A DNA stretch of 64,000 bases from Cristatella mucedo (taxonomy: Eukaryota; Bryozoa; Phylactolaemata; Cristatellidae), in NCBI GenBank assembly GCA_009760855.2, contig WPIO01000142.1:271501-335500 (forward strand), given 5' to 3'. A program made the position numbers and the translations under genes. The notes beneath the pieces were generated by a model. That model was given only the letters and a program-made list of their open reading frames with translations. It did not search any database and was not told where the DNA came from. Shown one piece after another: positions 13,765 to 27,639 of this stretch (the stretch's first letter is position 1; each line of letters opens with the position of its first letter).

Positions 13765-15943
13765 ATGTACATGTGTACCTATGATTGTATGAGTGTGACA
13801 GAGCATGACAGTGACAAAGCAAATAAGTTACAGCATAAGAAGTCACACAGCAAAAGTGACAGAAGGAAGCGGAGGGATAGTATTAAGATTGGCACTGTGT
13901 GCGTGTGTATGTGTGTGCACGTGAGTGCACGAGTGTTCAAAAGTTACTGAAGTAAGAGAAAGGCTGCCAAAAAACCGGTAGATAACTTGGAGGCCAAGGA
14001 TAACGCTAGTTTGGACTTCAGAAGAGCCCTAAAAAATCTCAAAAGGAGAGACTGGGACCCATTGAACATGCTCTCTATGAGTCGCTACACACTTGCACTG
14101 TTACCTCCTTCAGTTATCAAGTAAAAACGATACAGAAGAAGCAGGCAGCATAGTGGAAGGTTAACTGTAACGTACTCGAGGTAAAATAATAGTAGGGTAG
14201 GACGTAGGTAAAAACAAACTACATCCAATAATTAAACAGGCAAGTTAGCAGGACCAAGTAGTTGTTTAAGCGCACATCCTGGCATCGAAGAGTACAATGC
14301 AAACACTGAAAATGGTCTGCAAGAAAGAAAGGAAACAGGGTAACATACTAATTTAGGTAAGCATCACCGGGGAAGCTGAAAGCTGGCTGTAAAAAGTGGA
14401 AATGTAACAACAAATTAATAAAATCAAGAAAAAAATGCTGCTGAACCAGTAACAGTTGAATTTACAAAAGGCCACCTGCGAATTCCACAAGGATATATTA
14501 AGCTGGAGGAATGGCATATACTGTACCGTTTTGTCTTCAAGAGCTGAACCTGCGACATCCGACACAGAGTGGCTAAAGTCCTGGCAGAGCACCTAGACCG
14601 ACAGCTGAGGTATGGCATCACTGCTATCCAACAAGTGAGGAAGTCAGCACGGTGGTGCAGAACCCTCAGACATACTGCATTTGTTTGAACACTAGAAAGT
14701 CCCCGCTGCATTTCCTGCCAGATTTCCTACATTTCCTGCACGAATGGAACTTGAGAAAAAAAGCTACTCAGCAGCGATACTCAGCCTTTGTCCTTGGTTA
14801 CAGAAGTTACACGGAAGTAGAGCCGCGGTGGCCACGTGGTCGACGGCCCGTGGGCAAAAGTCGAGAACGGTTTTGCGTGCTCGCGCAGCTCACACACTCG
14901 AGTGTGCGGCAGAATGCGACAGAAGAGGAAGCAGAGGGAGGAACAGGCGCGGCAGCCATGTTGGTCTTACGACTAGCTTACCATGATGTGCTCTCCCGTG
15001 AAGATGATCCAGAAGCTGAACAGGACGGCATAGAAAATGCCCTGCCGAATGTCACTCCACAGGGTTATGAATGGCATCTTGATGACCAGGGTGAACCACT
15101 CAATTGGCACTGCAATAATAGAGCGAGTAGAGTCAGAGCCGGAAGCTCTGAAGGACCACTGAGACTGAGAGGCGGCAGCAGCAGCCATGTACGGCCTGGC
15201 CTGGCCTGGCCTGGCCTGGCTACTCTCGCGGTCGTTCGATCGGGCATTAATCGAGTAGCCACCGGCAGCCGCCTTGCAGTCACACACATGCATGCGATTT
15301 TTCCTGCCAACACCTGAGCCACACTATTACACTGGCACAATGACCAAACTACCTTGTGCTCCCCCCCCACCACAGACCAACTGTGTTATTTATTCACTCG
15401 GGTGAAGATCAGCTGCACACAGATGCCACAGCAGATATTCTACCCAAGCGTTAGGCCATTTCTTTGAAGCAGCTTCCTGATAATGCCTGACTTAAAGACA
15501 GTCTCAGGTCAAATGCTGCGACAAGGGTATGCCTTGTGAATGAGCTATTTAAGTTGCACGCTAGTCAAGACATTACTGCCACGTCCCTAAGACAATACAT
15601 ACAGGTAAAGCCCAGAAAGAGATTGAGTTCACTGAGTGCGCTTTATCAATGTATAATTATTATTATAAGTCCTTGCTAAATAAGTGGCCGTTGAAAGATA
15701 TTCTAATACAACCAGTACTGGCTACTGCATTGATTATCCAGTCATGCACCATTAACACGGAAGTTTGCACACCGCCGTACAAAGACAAGTTTAGCTATAC
15801 TGATGGGCGATGGGTCATATATGTTTCACAGACATTGTTTGTACGATGTGACAAAAAACATTCGACAAACTGGTATTCACAAGCTTATCAGATTCCCGGC
15901 GGCTTATGTCTCCAACGTTCACAGATTTCACAAGTCACACAAA

Positions 15944-15979
<36 letters not shown>

Positions 15980-18900
15980 ATATATTTCTCTGTGTGTGTG
16001 TGTGTGTGCGTTCGCGTGCGTGCGTGTGTGTATGTGTGTGTGTCCCGTCCAAGGCTCGTCGATATTAAGCCTGTACAAGCTACTGTTATTTGAGTAAGCT
16101 ATAAGCTCAGTTTCTCAAATAATCACAGGAATAGCAATACCAGAGCGCTCCCATTAAAATAGTCAGGCAAGGGATGCACTAGTAATAATTTCAGCCCGAG
16201 ATAAAAACCTAGTCACAAAAACATAGGCATGGAATTAGAGACTAAACCGAAAATCGAAAAAGCCATTCCTACTACATTCGGACAGAGGTTTCAAGAACAA
16301 TCAGCCAATCTCCTCTTAACTATGCATTGCTCTGAGCTAGGAGTTTCCATGTTTTTTCCAGTTCTGTCTTGCTCTTAACAGTCATTCTTCTAATGTAATC
16401 TGGGATCATGACAACGTGGATACCAAGCCGGATGTCCTGTTACAGTTTTGGGACCAAGCAACTAAAGTTGTGGCTGACTCCAAGTGGTCACATACAAGAA
16501 ATCGCCACTACATCTGCTTTTGTATATCAAGCTATGAAGAGGTCTCAAGCATACATGCATGCATGCCACTCCCAAGCTCATCATGACGAGTGGACTGGTC
16601 ACGTGAATACCCAGCCAGCCAGCCAAAAAGTCAGCTAATCAGGAGAGGAGGGATTCGAGAAAGAGAGGTACAGCAATCGGTTATGCATATAATTAGTAAA
16701 AGCCCCGACGACCAGCTGCCTCTGAAGTCAAAGGCATTCAAGGTCACATGGCAGTCAGTGTGAGCACCCCACTGGTGAGCAGGCTCCCCTCTCCTACTCA
16801 CGATTAAGAAGGAGACTGGCAGCAGCCAATGCGAAGATCATCCTGCAAGCATAACGAATCTGATAACAAGCGAAGCAACCGAAACCGCTAGCATGCGCAA
16901 GCAGCAATTGGATCAGCATCAGGACACGGTTTGTCAGTGTCGTGTGCACACACTCAAAGTGGCAAAAATGCAAATGAGCTCGTGAGTGGCATCTCACCGT
17001 TCGAGCAGTACAGGCGATCTCGGCAGCTGGGCAATGCGGTTCCAATACCAAATGATGAGCGGCACCAGAAGTGCAGTGAACACAGTCTTAGTCACAAACC
17101 ACACCATCGTAAACCCACCAGTCTGTGAGAACCACTGGAATCAAAGAAGTTTGCTTATACTACCCATTTTAAATATGAAGTATCGTTTAAACAAGTAGCT
17201 AGTCATAGGGACCCGCTGCTCCTACAGCAGCAGCATACAAACACTCGACGAATTCGTTATGAATGAACAAACATGGCTGGCGACTAGCGACTTTAACAGA
17301 TACAGGGGCATTAAAACCCCATGTTAGCCCCCACCAAGCAATAGCCTCCACCGTTCTGCTGTGCCTGACTAAACAAATCGTGTCTGCAATATTCAAGCAG
17401 GAAGATGGCAGCACCGCATCAGTATGAACAGTAGTATCAGTATCCCCAGAGTCCAAGTTGAGCTCACAGAAGGCACTCACAGGCACAATCTGAAGTGCAC
17501 ATTGAATGTAGCTCAGTGACTGGCCAGATTACAGCTCAGCCGACAGAGAAAAATGGAGTGACTACATATGCCACCGGCCATCACCATAAGTCAAGCTACG
17601 TCGAGCATAGCATTACATTCATAACTGGCCGAGAATAAGCAAGCTGATGGTGCACCTACAATAATAATCAACTCCTCGATCGTTCCCAAGCGCTGATTGA
17701 AGTCATCTGGACCATACGTCGGCAGCTCGATGTTGATCAAGTAATGCTGGTCGTGCATGTCCGACACCTCGAAAAAGCTAAGCAGGTCGCACTCGTAGCG
17801 GTCGCTGTCTGCTTGCGGAGGTGTACAAGTGAGCTTGCGCTCGACGAACTCGCCGGCGCGAGTGCTCAGCTTGGGCAGCTCGTGCCAGGTGCCGTCACTG
17901 TCATCTTGGGAGCGAGAGCCCACACGAACCTTCATCTTCAGAATCGAATTGTCACCTGGTCACAAGAACATACACGGGATCTCTGACATTTTCATAGACA
18001 TGAGCGGCCAAGTAACGATAGTCAATGCACGACAACCTGCTAGTTAAAAGCACTAGCGCACAACTGGTGCTATCGGAATAGGTACTAGGTTTGCATTTCT
18101 AAAACCTACGATGCATTCGGGCAGTACCTCAGGATTCAGCTCTTGCAAACACACCAAGGCTATAAGCCCTATTGAGCCCAGCGACCTGTATGCCTGGCAG
18201 TTTGATCGCTAGACCTTCGGACCGGAAATAGATAGGTTTAGGACCGCCCCAATTAAGGAGAAACATTTTTTTTTAACTGTTCCTGTGACAGATGGCCTTT
18301 GGTCGTTCAGTATAATGAAATCATTGCAAACCCAGCCAATTTCGAAGCTCGTCACCTCTACCTGTGCAAAGGCACACCTTTTACCAGAGAATGGTGCTTA
18401 GCTAGTCGATAACTGAAGTCACAATCGAATCACACCCAAGGCAACCTGTAAGAGGCATGAGCTACTGGACTCTCCTATTAAGGCTTTGACCACGGTATTT
18501 TTTTCAAAGCAGCAGAACGAGAGGAACAATCCCACTAGAGCATTCTCTTGGCATTTTATGGTGAATTATATGCCATTCCTAGAAGCCTCATTATTAAAAC
18601 CCTCGTTGAGAGGATGGTGAAATCTAAAAGACCCTACCAGCTCACCTTGCACTAATCCGAAAAGGTATACAGGGGAATTCTAAAATGGCTAGCCGAGATA
18701 TTGAGGCCTGTTGTTGAAGGATACATGCTAATATAAAATAGAACAGAAACCTTTGGCCAAGCAAATAAATCTCATCTACATGCGCAAAAGTTTTCAGCAA
18801 CTTCTGCTGGCAATAGATCCTTAGCAGAGCTTTGCTATGCGAGTAAACTTGACAACAAGCTGCTAAGTAGTAATACACTCAGGCACAAACAAATCTCGCA

Positions 18901-21900
18901 GTATGGCCGCCACTGTGGTGACTGTAAATCCTTTCAGGTTATAGGGTTTTCTATGGTATCAGCCATACTAAAACTATGCAAAGCATGGGAAAATATTCAC
19001 TGACAACCCAAAAACAAACATATATGCTGTCGGTGTTTATGCTTTTAGTGTAACGTCTTCCTACTACGATTCTTTATGACCGCCCGAGCCTGGCCAGGAA
19101 TAGAGGCTGCCAGCTTCTGCTTTGTCTCATCTGCCAAAGTCCATTTTAAAAAGCCTTACTTAAAAGTGTTGCTACCAAGGTCAGGTCGAACACCTGGCCT
19201 CTGCTGCCTGTCGATATTGCTCCAACGTAGCTGTATAGGGTTCAAATCAGGTGGCTGGCTGAGCCACTGCACCAGTACTAAACAAGGAGTCCTCGAAAGG
19301 TACTTTATTTAAGTCATTGTTGGTCAAGAAAAGCGGATTGCAAGGCTCAAATACTCTGTTTGGGGCTCGACACCTTTGGCAGCAAGATGACGACCCTAAG
19401 CTAACTGCCTGGAAGGTGATGTACCCTTCGAGGATTCCTTGTTTGGTGCTGGTGCAGTGGCGCAGCCAGCCACCTGATTTAAACCCTACACGGCTACTTT
19501 GGAGCAATATCGACCGGCAGCAGAGGCCGTACGTTCGACCCGACCTTACTAGCCTTCTTTTTCGGTAAAACTCAGGCTCTTTCAAATGTGCTACAGCAAA
19601 TAATAGTAATAATAATAACAGTAAATTTGTATAGCACCCTCAGACGAGATAACGCAATGAGATAGCGCAAAAGTCGAAGAAAGGCTGACAAATGTTGAGC
19701 ACCCGCACCGATTCGGCAGCAGCTAAAAGCCTGGGCGGATGTAGAACATGGCCAGAATCGATCGTGTTTCCTCTGCAGCAAATGTAAAGCACCTACAGAG
19801 AGATTGAGTTCTCTGAGGGCACTTTATAAAGTGCATTATTATCCTTATGGAGTGCATCGTGCTCACAAAACTACATAGGCAGCAACGAAGTGCACAGCTT
19901 GGTTGGCGGCTGGTGGCAGAATTGCCATGCGAATAATTTCTTTTCAATGTGTACCTAAACTCAGTCGGAGTCACATGGTGCTAATCACTCATAAGAGATA
20001 TCGTAGTACTATAAAGAAAAAACTATGACATGATATAATCGGAAATAGAACTCATGACCGGAAATTGAACCCGTGACAGAGCAGAGGTGCGAGTCATGTC
20101 GACTCATCCATTTCGGCCGAGTCCATGCACGACGGATAAGACAGGAAGAGGCTTGGCATTCTGCAAGCATAAGGTTTGACTGCGGTTCGAGAAAACCTGA
20201 GCCGGGTTTGAAAAGGAAGCTACAAAAAGCAAAAAGGATCCATGTGGATGAATAGAGGCTCCTGAAGCAGGCTATGCTATACAGCCACGAGCACGCACAC
20301 ACGCGACAGCAGGCCGAGTCGATCGGTGGATCGTTCAAGCAGCCGCCGCTGCATCCTTCTTTAAGCAGCTGCAGCTGGATGCAGCCTCTGCGCCGGCGGT
20401 GGCAGTAGATGAGATGAGATGGTGGGGTCGCGAGGCGCAGGCAGCGCCCTAGGCACGATTGCGCACAGAAGTACAGGGGGTGAGCGCACGCTGAATTCCG
20501 AGACTGCGCTTGCTGTAGCCGCAAAGAGCTCACTAACCCAGAGGATTTAAGGGCGAGTACTTAATGTGGGCAAGCAGGTTGGTTGCATGGAAGTAAAACC
20601 AGCGCGACATTGCCAGCTCTGTGTCGTCACGAGGAAGTGGATACTGAAACACGAAAACGATGTCGTTCGGTCCGAATGAGCCCTCGGTGCTGGGCGATAT
20701 GTCGACGTGCTCGCAGCTACCGTTGCCGCGGCTCCAGTACCAGCGGCTGCTTCTCGTTCGGCTGTCCTTCAGGCACGCTGTGCCAATCACCTGCTGCGCC
20801 ATTGTCGGGCTGGGAGCTGCAAGAATGCATGAAGAGAAAGACTGCACCAAGTAAGGAAGTGTGCGCAAGGTCGCTCCGGACCGAGCCGGCAAGCGTAAAC
20901 TGCCACCAGCCACACGGTCTGACGCCAGGTTATAGAGGCAGCCGTTGCAGCTCACACAGCTTGGAAATGAAGGCAATACACGGGCTACTTGGGGTTTAAC
21001 GTGACGCCAGTGTCACGCGACACCGGTGCCAGGCCACGAGCGGCTTCACAACACGTTGGCCCTTGCAGTGCAGAAGCAGTGGCAAACGCCCTGCTATGTG
21101 TATGCTGAATAGCTCGGGCTGACTGGAGATGCTGGCGATACGACCTCGGCAGATTGCTTCGGGCACGTGAGCAAAAAGAAGTTCCTAGGTAGTGGTAGAC
21201 CAACTTAACTCAAGCTTCAAAACTAGAAAGTGATTTTTAGTCTGGTTTTAGAGCTAATCACCCCACAGAGTCAGCATGGCTTCGGCTGAATAACAACCTA
21301 CTTAGAAATGCTGACTTAAGGTAGAGTATCTCTGTTTGCTCGATCTTTCGGCAGCTTTTGATACTATCGATCGCCAAGTTCTTCTCGAGAGCCTCTCATT
21401 TCGCCTGGGCATCACCGGCATTGCACTGCAGTGGTCCAGGTCCTATCTCAGTGGGAGACCCCACAGTATTGATGTGAACAGACAAAGATCATCCGACGAA
21501 CCACTGAAGTACAGTGCACCCATGGACTCTGTGCTTGGTCCCTTTCTTTTCACAATTTATAATCCCCCCTTCGTCGATTTGATCGCCAAGCACAATCTAG
21601 GCTCACTTCTATGCAGATGACATTCGGCTTTACCCGTGCTTTGATCCTTCCAGTGCGTCAAATTCTCTTAACTCTCTTGCTGTATTGCATGAAATGCTGC
21701 CATCCACATATGGATGGCAGCAAACTTTCTTAAATTCAATGACAATAAAACCAACTAACAAGTTATGGGCAAACAAGTGTGACTCAAACATTCAAAAGCC
21801 TGACGGCTAAAATCGGCTCTGCCAACATATCTCTTGTTACGTCTGCACGGAGCCTAGGTATCCTGTTCCAAAGTGACATTTCACAAAACTACCAAATCAG

Positions 21901-24900
21901 CTCCACAACCAAGTCTGCCTACTTTCAGCTAAGTAACATTGCTAAATGTACGTGCATTTGTGACATCCCGTCTCGACTTCTGTAACTCACTGCTTGAAGG
22001 TCTACCGATCTACGCAATCAGGTGCTTACAGTAGGTGCAAAACTCTGCAGCTAGGCTTGTCTGTCGTGAGCAGCACAGTTGCCACATCACGCCAGTTCTC
22101 GCCGACCTGTACAGGCTCCAATCAAGCAGTGTCTCGACTGCAATGTTTTGTCACTCACTTTTAGGCCCCTTCACTCTCTTGCTCAAGCCTACCTATTAGA
22201 AATACTCCCCTGCCAGGCCAAGCATCGTACCACACTAGCCTGCTCTGACTCAAATCGTTTAGTATGAACCTCAAATCTTTCTCTTGCTGGTGTGATTGCC
22301 AAGCACAATCTAGGCTTTCACTTCTATGCGGATGACACGCAGTTTTACCTTTGCTTTGATCCCTCCCAGCCTTAGAGCACCTCAAATTCTCTCAACTCAC
22401 TTGCTGCATGTATTGATGACATCCGCACATGGATGGCAGCAAATTTTCTAAAAACTAAACGATGATAAAACTAACTTACTAGTTATGGGCAAACCCAGTG
22501 TGATTCACAAATTGGAAAGGATCTATCTATTTTCAGCTTCATAACATTGCTAAAATTCGGGCTTGTTTAGATAAGGATACCACGTCCAAGTTGGTCCATG
22601 CATTCGTGACATCCCGTCTCGACTTCTACAACTCACTGCTCGCTGGCCTACCGGCAAGTGCGATCAGATCGATCGCAAGATCGATCGCAAGATCGATCGC
22701 AAGAGCAGTGCGATCAGATCAAGTCTAGCTTCTATAGAAACATTGTTGAATCACAGATGCACAATCCAAAAATGCTGATGTCGACAATAAACCATCTCCT
22801 CAACCGTTCCCAGGTTAGCTCCTTACCTGATGATCCTTGTGATGATCTAGCCGATCGCTTCTCTCGATTCTTTGTGCAGAAGTTAGACAAGATCAGGGAA
22901 TCCATCCCTGCGATGACAACCTTCCCACTAGAATGCTGTTCCTCGGTTCCTGACTGCGCCTCAATGTCTGCATTTAAGCAGGTCACTAGTGATCTAGTCC
23001 TAAAGTTCGTATCTCAATCAGAGAAGACAACAAGTCCACTGGACCCTATTCCCACGGTCCTGCTCCTACGTTGCATTGATCTGCTGCTGCCATGCATAAC
23101 CAACATCATTAATATGTCATTAGCCTCAGGTCAGGTCCCAGCACCTTTCAAAAAAGCTGTAGTCAGGCCACTTCTCAAGAAAGCTACACTACACCAAGAG
23201 AACTTAAGCAACTACCGCCCAGTCTCCCTTCTACCATTCCTATCAAAGACACTGGAACGGGTCGTGGCAGACCAGCTAAACTCATTTATCGAAACCTCAC
23301 ACCTTGCTAGTAAGTTCCAGTCTGGCTTTAGAGCTAATCACTCCACAGAGTCAGCATTGCTTCGGGTATACAACGACCTACTTAGGAATGCAGACATGGG
23401 TAGAGTGTCTCTTCTTGTTTTGCTCGATCTTTCGGCAGCTTTTGATACCATCGATCAAAAGTACTTCTAGAGCGCCTCTCATCTCGCCTGGGCATCACTG
23501 GCACTGCTCTGCAGTGGTTCAGGTCCTATCTCAGTGGGAGACTCCAGAGTATTGACGTGAATGGACAAAGATCATCTGAAGTACCTCTAAAATATGGAGT
23601 ACCTCAGGGCTCCGTGCTAGGTCCGGTTCTTTTCACGGTTTATACTCTGCCTCTTGCTGATGTGATTGCCAAGCACAATCTAGGCTTTCACTTCTATGCG
23701 GATGACACTCAGTTGTACCTTTGCTTTGATCCCTCACAGCCTTCGAGCACCTCAAATTCTCTCAACTCACTTGCTGCATGCATTGATGACATCCGCACAT
23801 GGATGGCAGCAAATTTTCTATAACTAAACGATGATAAAACTAACTTACTAGTTATAGGCAAACCCAGTGTGATTCAGAGATTGGAAAGGCTGACTTTCAA
23901 AATTGGCTCTGCCAGCATATCACCAGCTGAATCAGCTCGAAATCTAGGTGTCATATTCCAAAGCGACCTCTCGTTAGACGACCACATCAGCTCCACAGTC
24001 AAATCTGCCTATTTTCAGCTTCATAACATTGCTAAAATTAGGGCTTGTTTAGATAAGGATACCACGTCCAAGTTGGTCCATGCATTCATGACATCCCGTC
24101 TCGACTTCTGCAACTCACTGCTTACTGGCCTACCATCATGTGCGATCAGGCGATTGCAGCTGGTGCAAAACTCTGCAGCTAGGCTTGTCTGTCGTGAGCG
24201 TCGCAGTTGCCACATTACTCCACTTCTCGCCGACCTGCACTGGCTACCAGTGAGGCAACGGATTGACTTCAAGGTTTTGTCGCTCACTTTTAGATCACTT
24301 CATTATTTAGCTCCAGCCTCAGATCTACTCCCCCACCAGACCAAGCATCGTACCACCCGCATTTCGGAATCCAACAGTCTGGAAATACCTCGTACAAACC
24401 TTAAATCCTTTGGAGACCGTGCATTCAGCTCGTATGCTCCCAAAGCCTGGAACTCCCTCCCGACCTGCTTCAGAACATCCCATGACCTGACCACATTTAA
24501 AAGAAACTTAAAAATACTACTATTTAGGACAGCATTTAGTGGGTCCCTGTGATTCGTCCTTGATGTGCCTATGCGTGCTGACACTGTGCATGCTGCCACT
24601 AACCACATTTGCATGCTGACCCTGTGCATGTCACCCCTAACCATATTATTCATTTCGTTTGTTTTTCAAGCATGATTTTACTTAATATTCAATTGCATAT
24701 CACTTTGCCGCAAATGTAAAGCACCTAGAAAGAGATTAAGTTCTCTGAGGGCGCTTTATCAAGTGCAATATTATTATTATTATTATTATCAGGCGATTGC
24801 AGCTGGTGCAAAACTCTGCAGCTAGGCTTGTCTGTCGTGAGCATCGCAGTTGCCACATTACTCCACTTCTCGCCGACCTGCACTGGCTACCAGTGAGGCA

Positions 24901-27585
24901 ACGGATTGACTTCAAGGTTTTGTCGCTCACTTTTAGGTTCCTTCATTCTATGGCTCCAGCCTATCTCTCAGATCTACTACCCCATCAGGCCAAGCATCGT
25001 ACCACCTGCTTTTCGGAATCCAACAGTCTACAAATACCTCGTACAAACCTCAAATCCTTTCGAGACCGTGCATTTAGTTCGTATGCTCCCAAAGCCTGGA
25101 ACTCCCTCCCGACCTGCATCAGAACATCCCCTGACCTGACCATATTTAAAAAGAATTTAAAAACACACCTATTTAGGACAGCATTTAGTGGGTCCCTGCG
25201 ATTCGTCCTTCGTGTGCTTATGCGTGCTGACACTGTGCATGCTGCCACTGACCACATTTGCATGCTGACCCTGTGCATGTCACCCTAACCATGTCATTCA
25301 TTTTGTTTTGTTTATCAAGCATGATTTTACTCACCATTCAATTGCATTTTCCTTCGCAGCAAATGTAAAGCACCTAGAGAGAGATTAAGTTCTCTGAGGG
25401 CGCTTTATCAAGTGCATTATTATTATTATTACTATTTTGCAGACCATGCCTAAGTTTGTATGCTCCCAAAAATGGAACTCACTCTCCACCGATGTCACGA
25501 ATCCACTGACTTGACATTTCAAAAGAAACTAAAATCGCTCCTGCTCATAGCATTTTGGTGGGCCTTATGATTTGTCCTTTGTGTGCCTATACGTGCTGAC
25601 TCTCTGCATGCTACTATTAACCATATTATACATGTTGACACTGTAATAATAATAATAATAATAATTCACTTGATAAAGCGCCCTCAGAACTCAATCTCTC
25701 TCTAGGCGCTTTAGATTTGCTGTAAAGTGAAATGCAATTGAATGGTAAGTAAAATCATGCTTGAAAAACAAACGAGATGAATAATATTGTTAGGGGTGAC
25801 ATGCACTGTCCATGTCAGTTCTAACCATGTTATGCTTGTTGACAGTGTGCATGTTACCACTAACCATTTGATGATACTTCCTTTACAACATATGTAAAGT
25901 GCTAGAAAGTGATTTAGTTCTCTGAGAGCAGCATACAAATGTATTAACATTATAATAAGAAACTTGTATTTGACCCTAAGAGAACTAAACAAATTTCTAA
26001 GCATTTTACATATGCTTGAAAGAAACATTAGAGCAGCATAATAAAACGATATCTGTAGCAAGGGTGCACGCTGCAGCCTCAATTTTAACAGGGTGAGCCA
26101 CAAAAGTCTACAACTCGAGCCCACATCAGAGTTCCGCATAGGGCCACCGTCCGCCTTCTGACATGGTCACAGTTCTAGGATTGCATTTCGTGGGGTACCC
26201 ATGCACCAACACTTAGATGCACCCAGGATGTGCTAAGGATACTCCTGGTGAGCATATGATAGGCCAGGATTAAGCGAGGGAAAGGGCCTGACCACGACCG
26301 TGCACGGGCAGCCAATCACATCAAGGCTGAAGAAGCATGTTAGGTCGGGCCAGGCTGCCCTACACATCCCCTTTCGGTGGGTCCAGTAGAAGGAAGGCAC
26401 CACTTTGCTGGCCCCTCTCTGCCATCTGCCCATACTGCTGAGACAGGCATCTCGACGTTTGGCCACGGCTTCGATTCTTCGGGTAAGGTGTTAAATAAAA
26501 AAAAAAAGGCAGACAAGCAAGAGCGCAGCCATCACTTGGTTCGAAATAAACACGATGGCAATGAGCCCCAATCGGGAACATAAACCTCCAACAATTTCGG
26601 TGCTCTGGAAAACAAGATATCAGGAATTGAGACACAGGTCCTATCCCACATCACTGCCTGACCTCGAGCAAACATCGTGACACCATAAAATGCCACAAAG
26701 ACTAAATAACAAGGATTGCAGGGCAAGGCTCGAGAATAGCTTCCCGAGGAAGTACTCCTAACCAAGCCGTTGACATGTGACCAGGTACGGCCATTACACA
26801 TGACACACAGCACGGATTTTGCAGGAGGAAGTCTCTGTGCACCAAGATGAAAACAAATCCTGGACGATAGGTATTAATACAGCTTCTGCATTTTAGGATA
26901 GAAACTCGTGCCAACTAATATGCTCACTTAAAGCGCATTACAAATCCTTTACTATCCCATCATACTATTAACCGGTCGAATGAAAAAGCTGAAAAGCCGA
27001 GATTACGCCAGTTACGTAGTCGACTGTAAAAGTAAAGGCTTATTTATTCATCACTCTCGTCGATAACACACATCGCCACACACACACACACACACTCACG
27101 CCCCCTGCTCGCAGCAGACTATATAGGACTGTCTGCAAGTAAGGAATCGAGCCCACGGCCTAGGTCGTCAAGTGCCAGAACTTTGCCCCAGCGCTAAGCA
27201 AGCGGGCACGGTTCACTGTCGCAGCGATCAAGGACAAAAGCAAGGGGAGACTTGAGGGTAAGGGCTCTTGACAGCAGTGCACCCTCTTCCCGACGACGCA
27301 GCTTCGGAATAGCACCGACAGGCCAGAGCCAGGTGCCAGTTAAGCTCCTTCACGCTGTTCCGGTGTCCCAGTGGTGGTGATCAGTTGGCTGCTTCCGGCC
27401 GGCAGCATCCAGCTGCTGATAAACGGCATCGCAGGAGGCCACCACTGCCCCCCCCCCCCCGGCGGTGTAGTTTGACTACGAGGGGGCCACTGGCCTCTAC
27501 TGCTGCTGCTGCTGCTGCCGCCGGTGCAATGGGATCACCTCTTTGCCAACCAGACACGAGCGCTGAGCCGTCGACAAAAGGATTC

Positions 27586-27639
<54 letters not shown>

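Noticed and set aside
22658-23470. Functional reverse transcriptase gene
   Set aside because: Frameshift and stop break the domain, and the endonuclease domain is missing.
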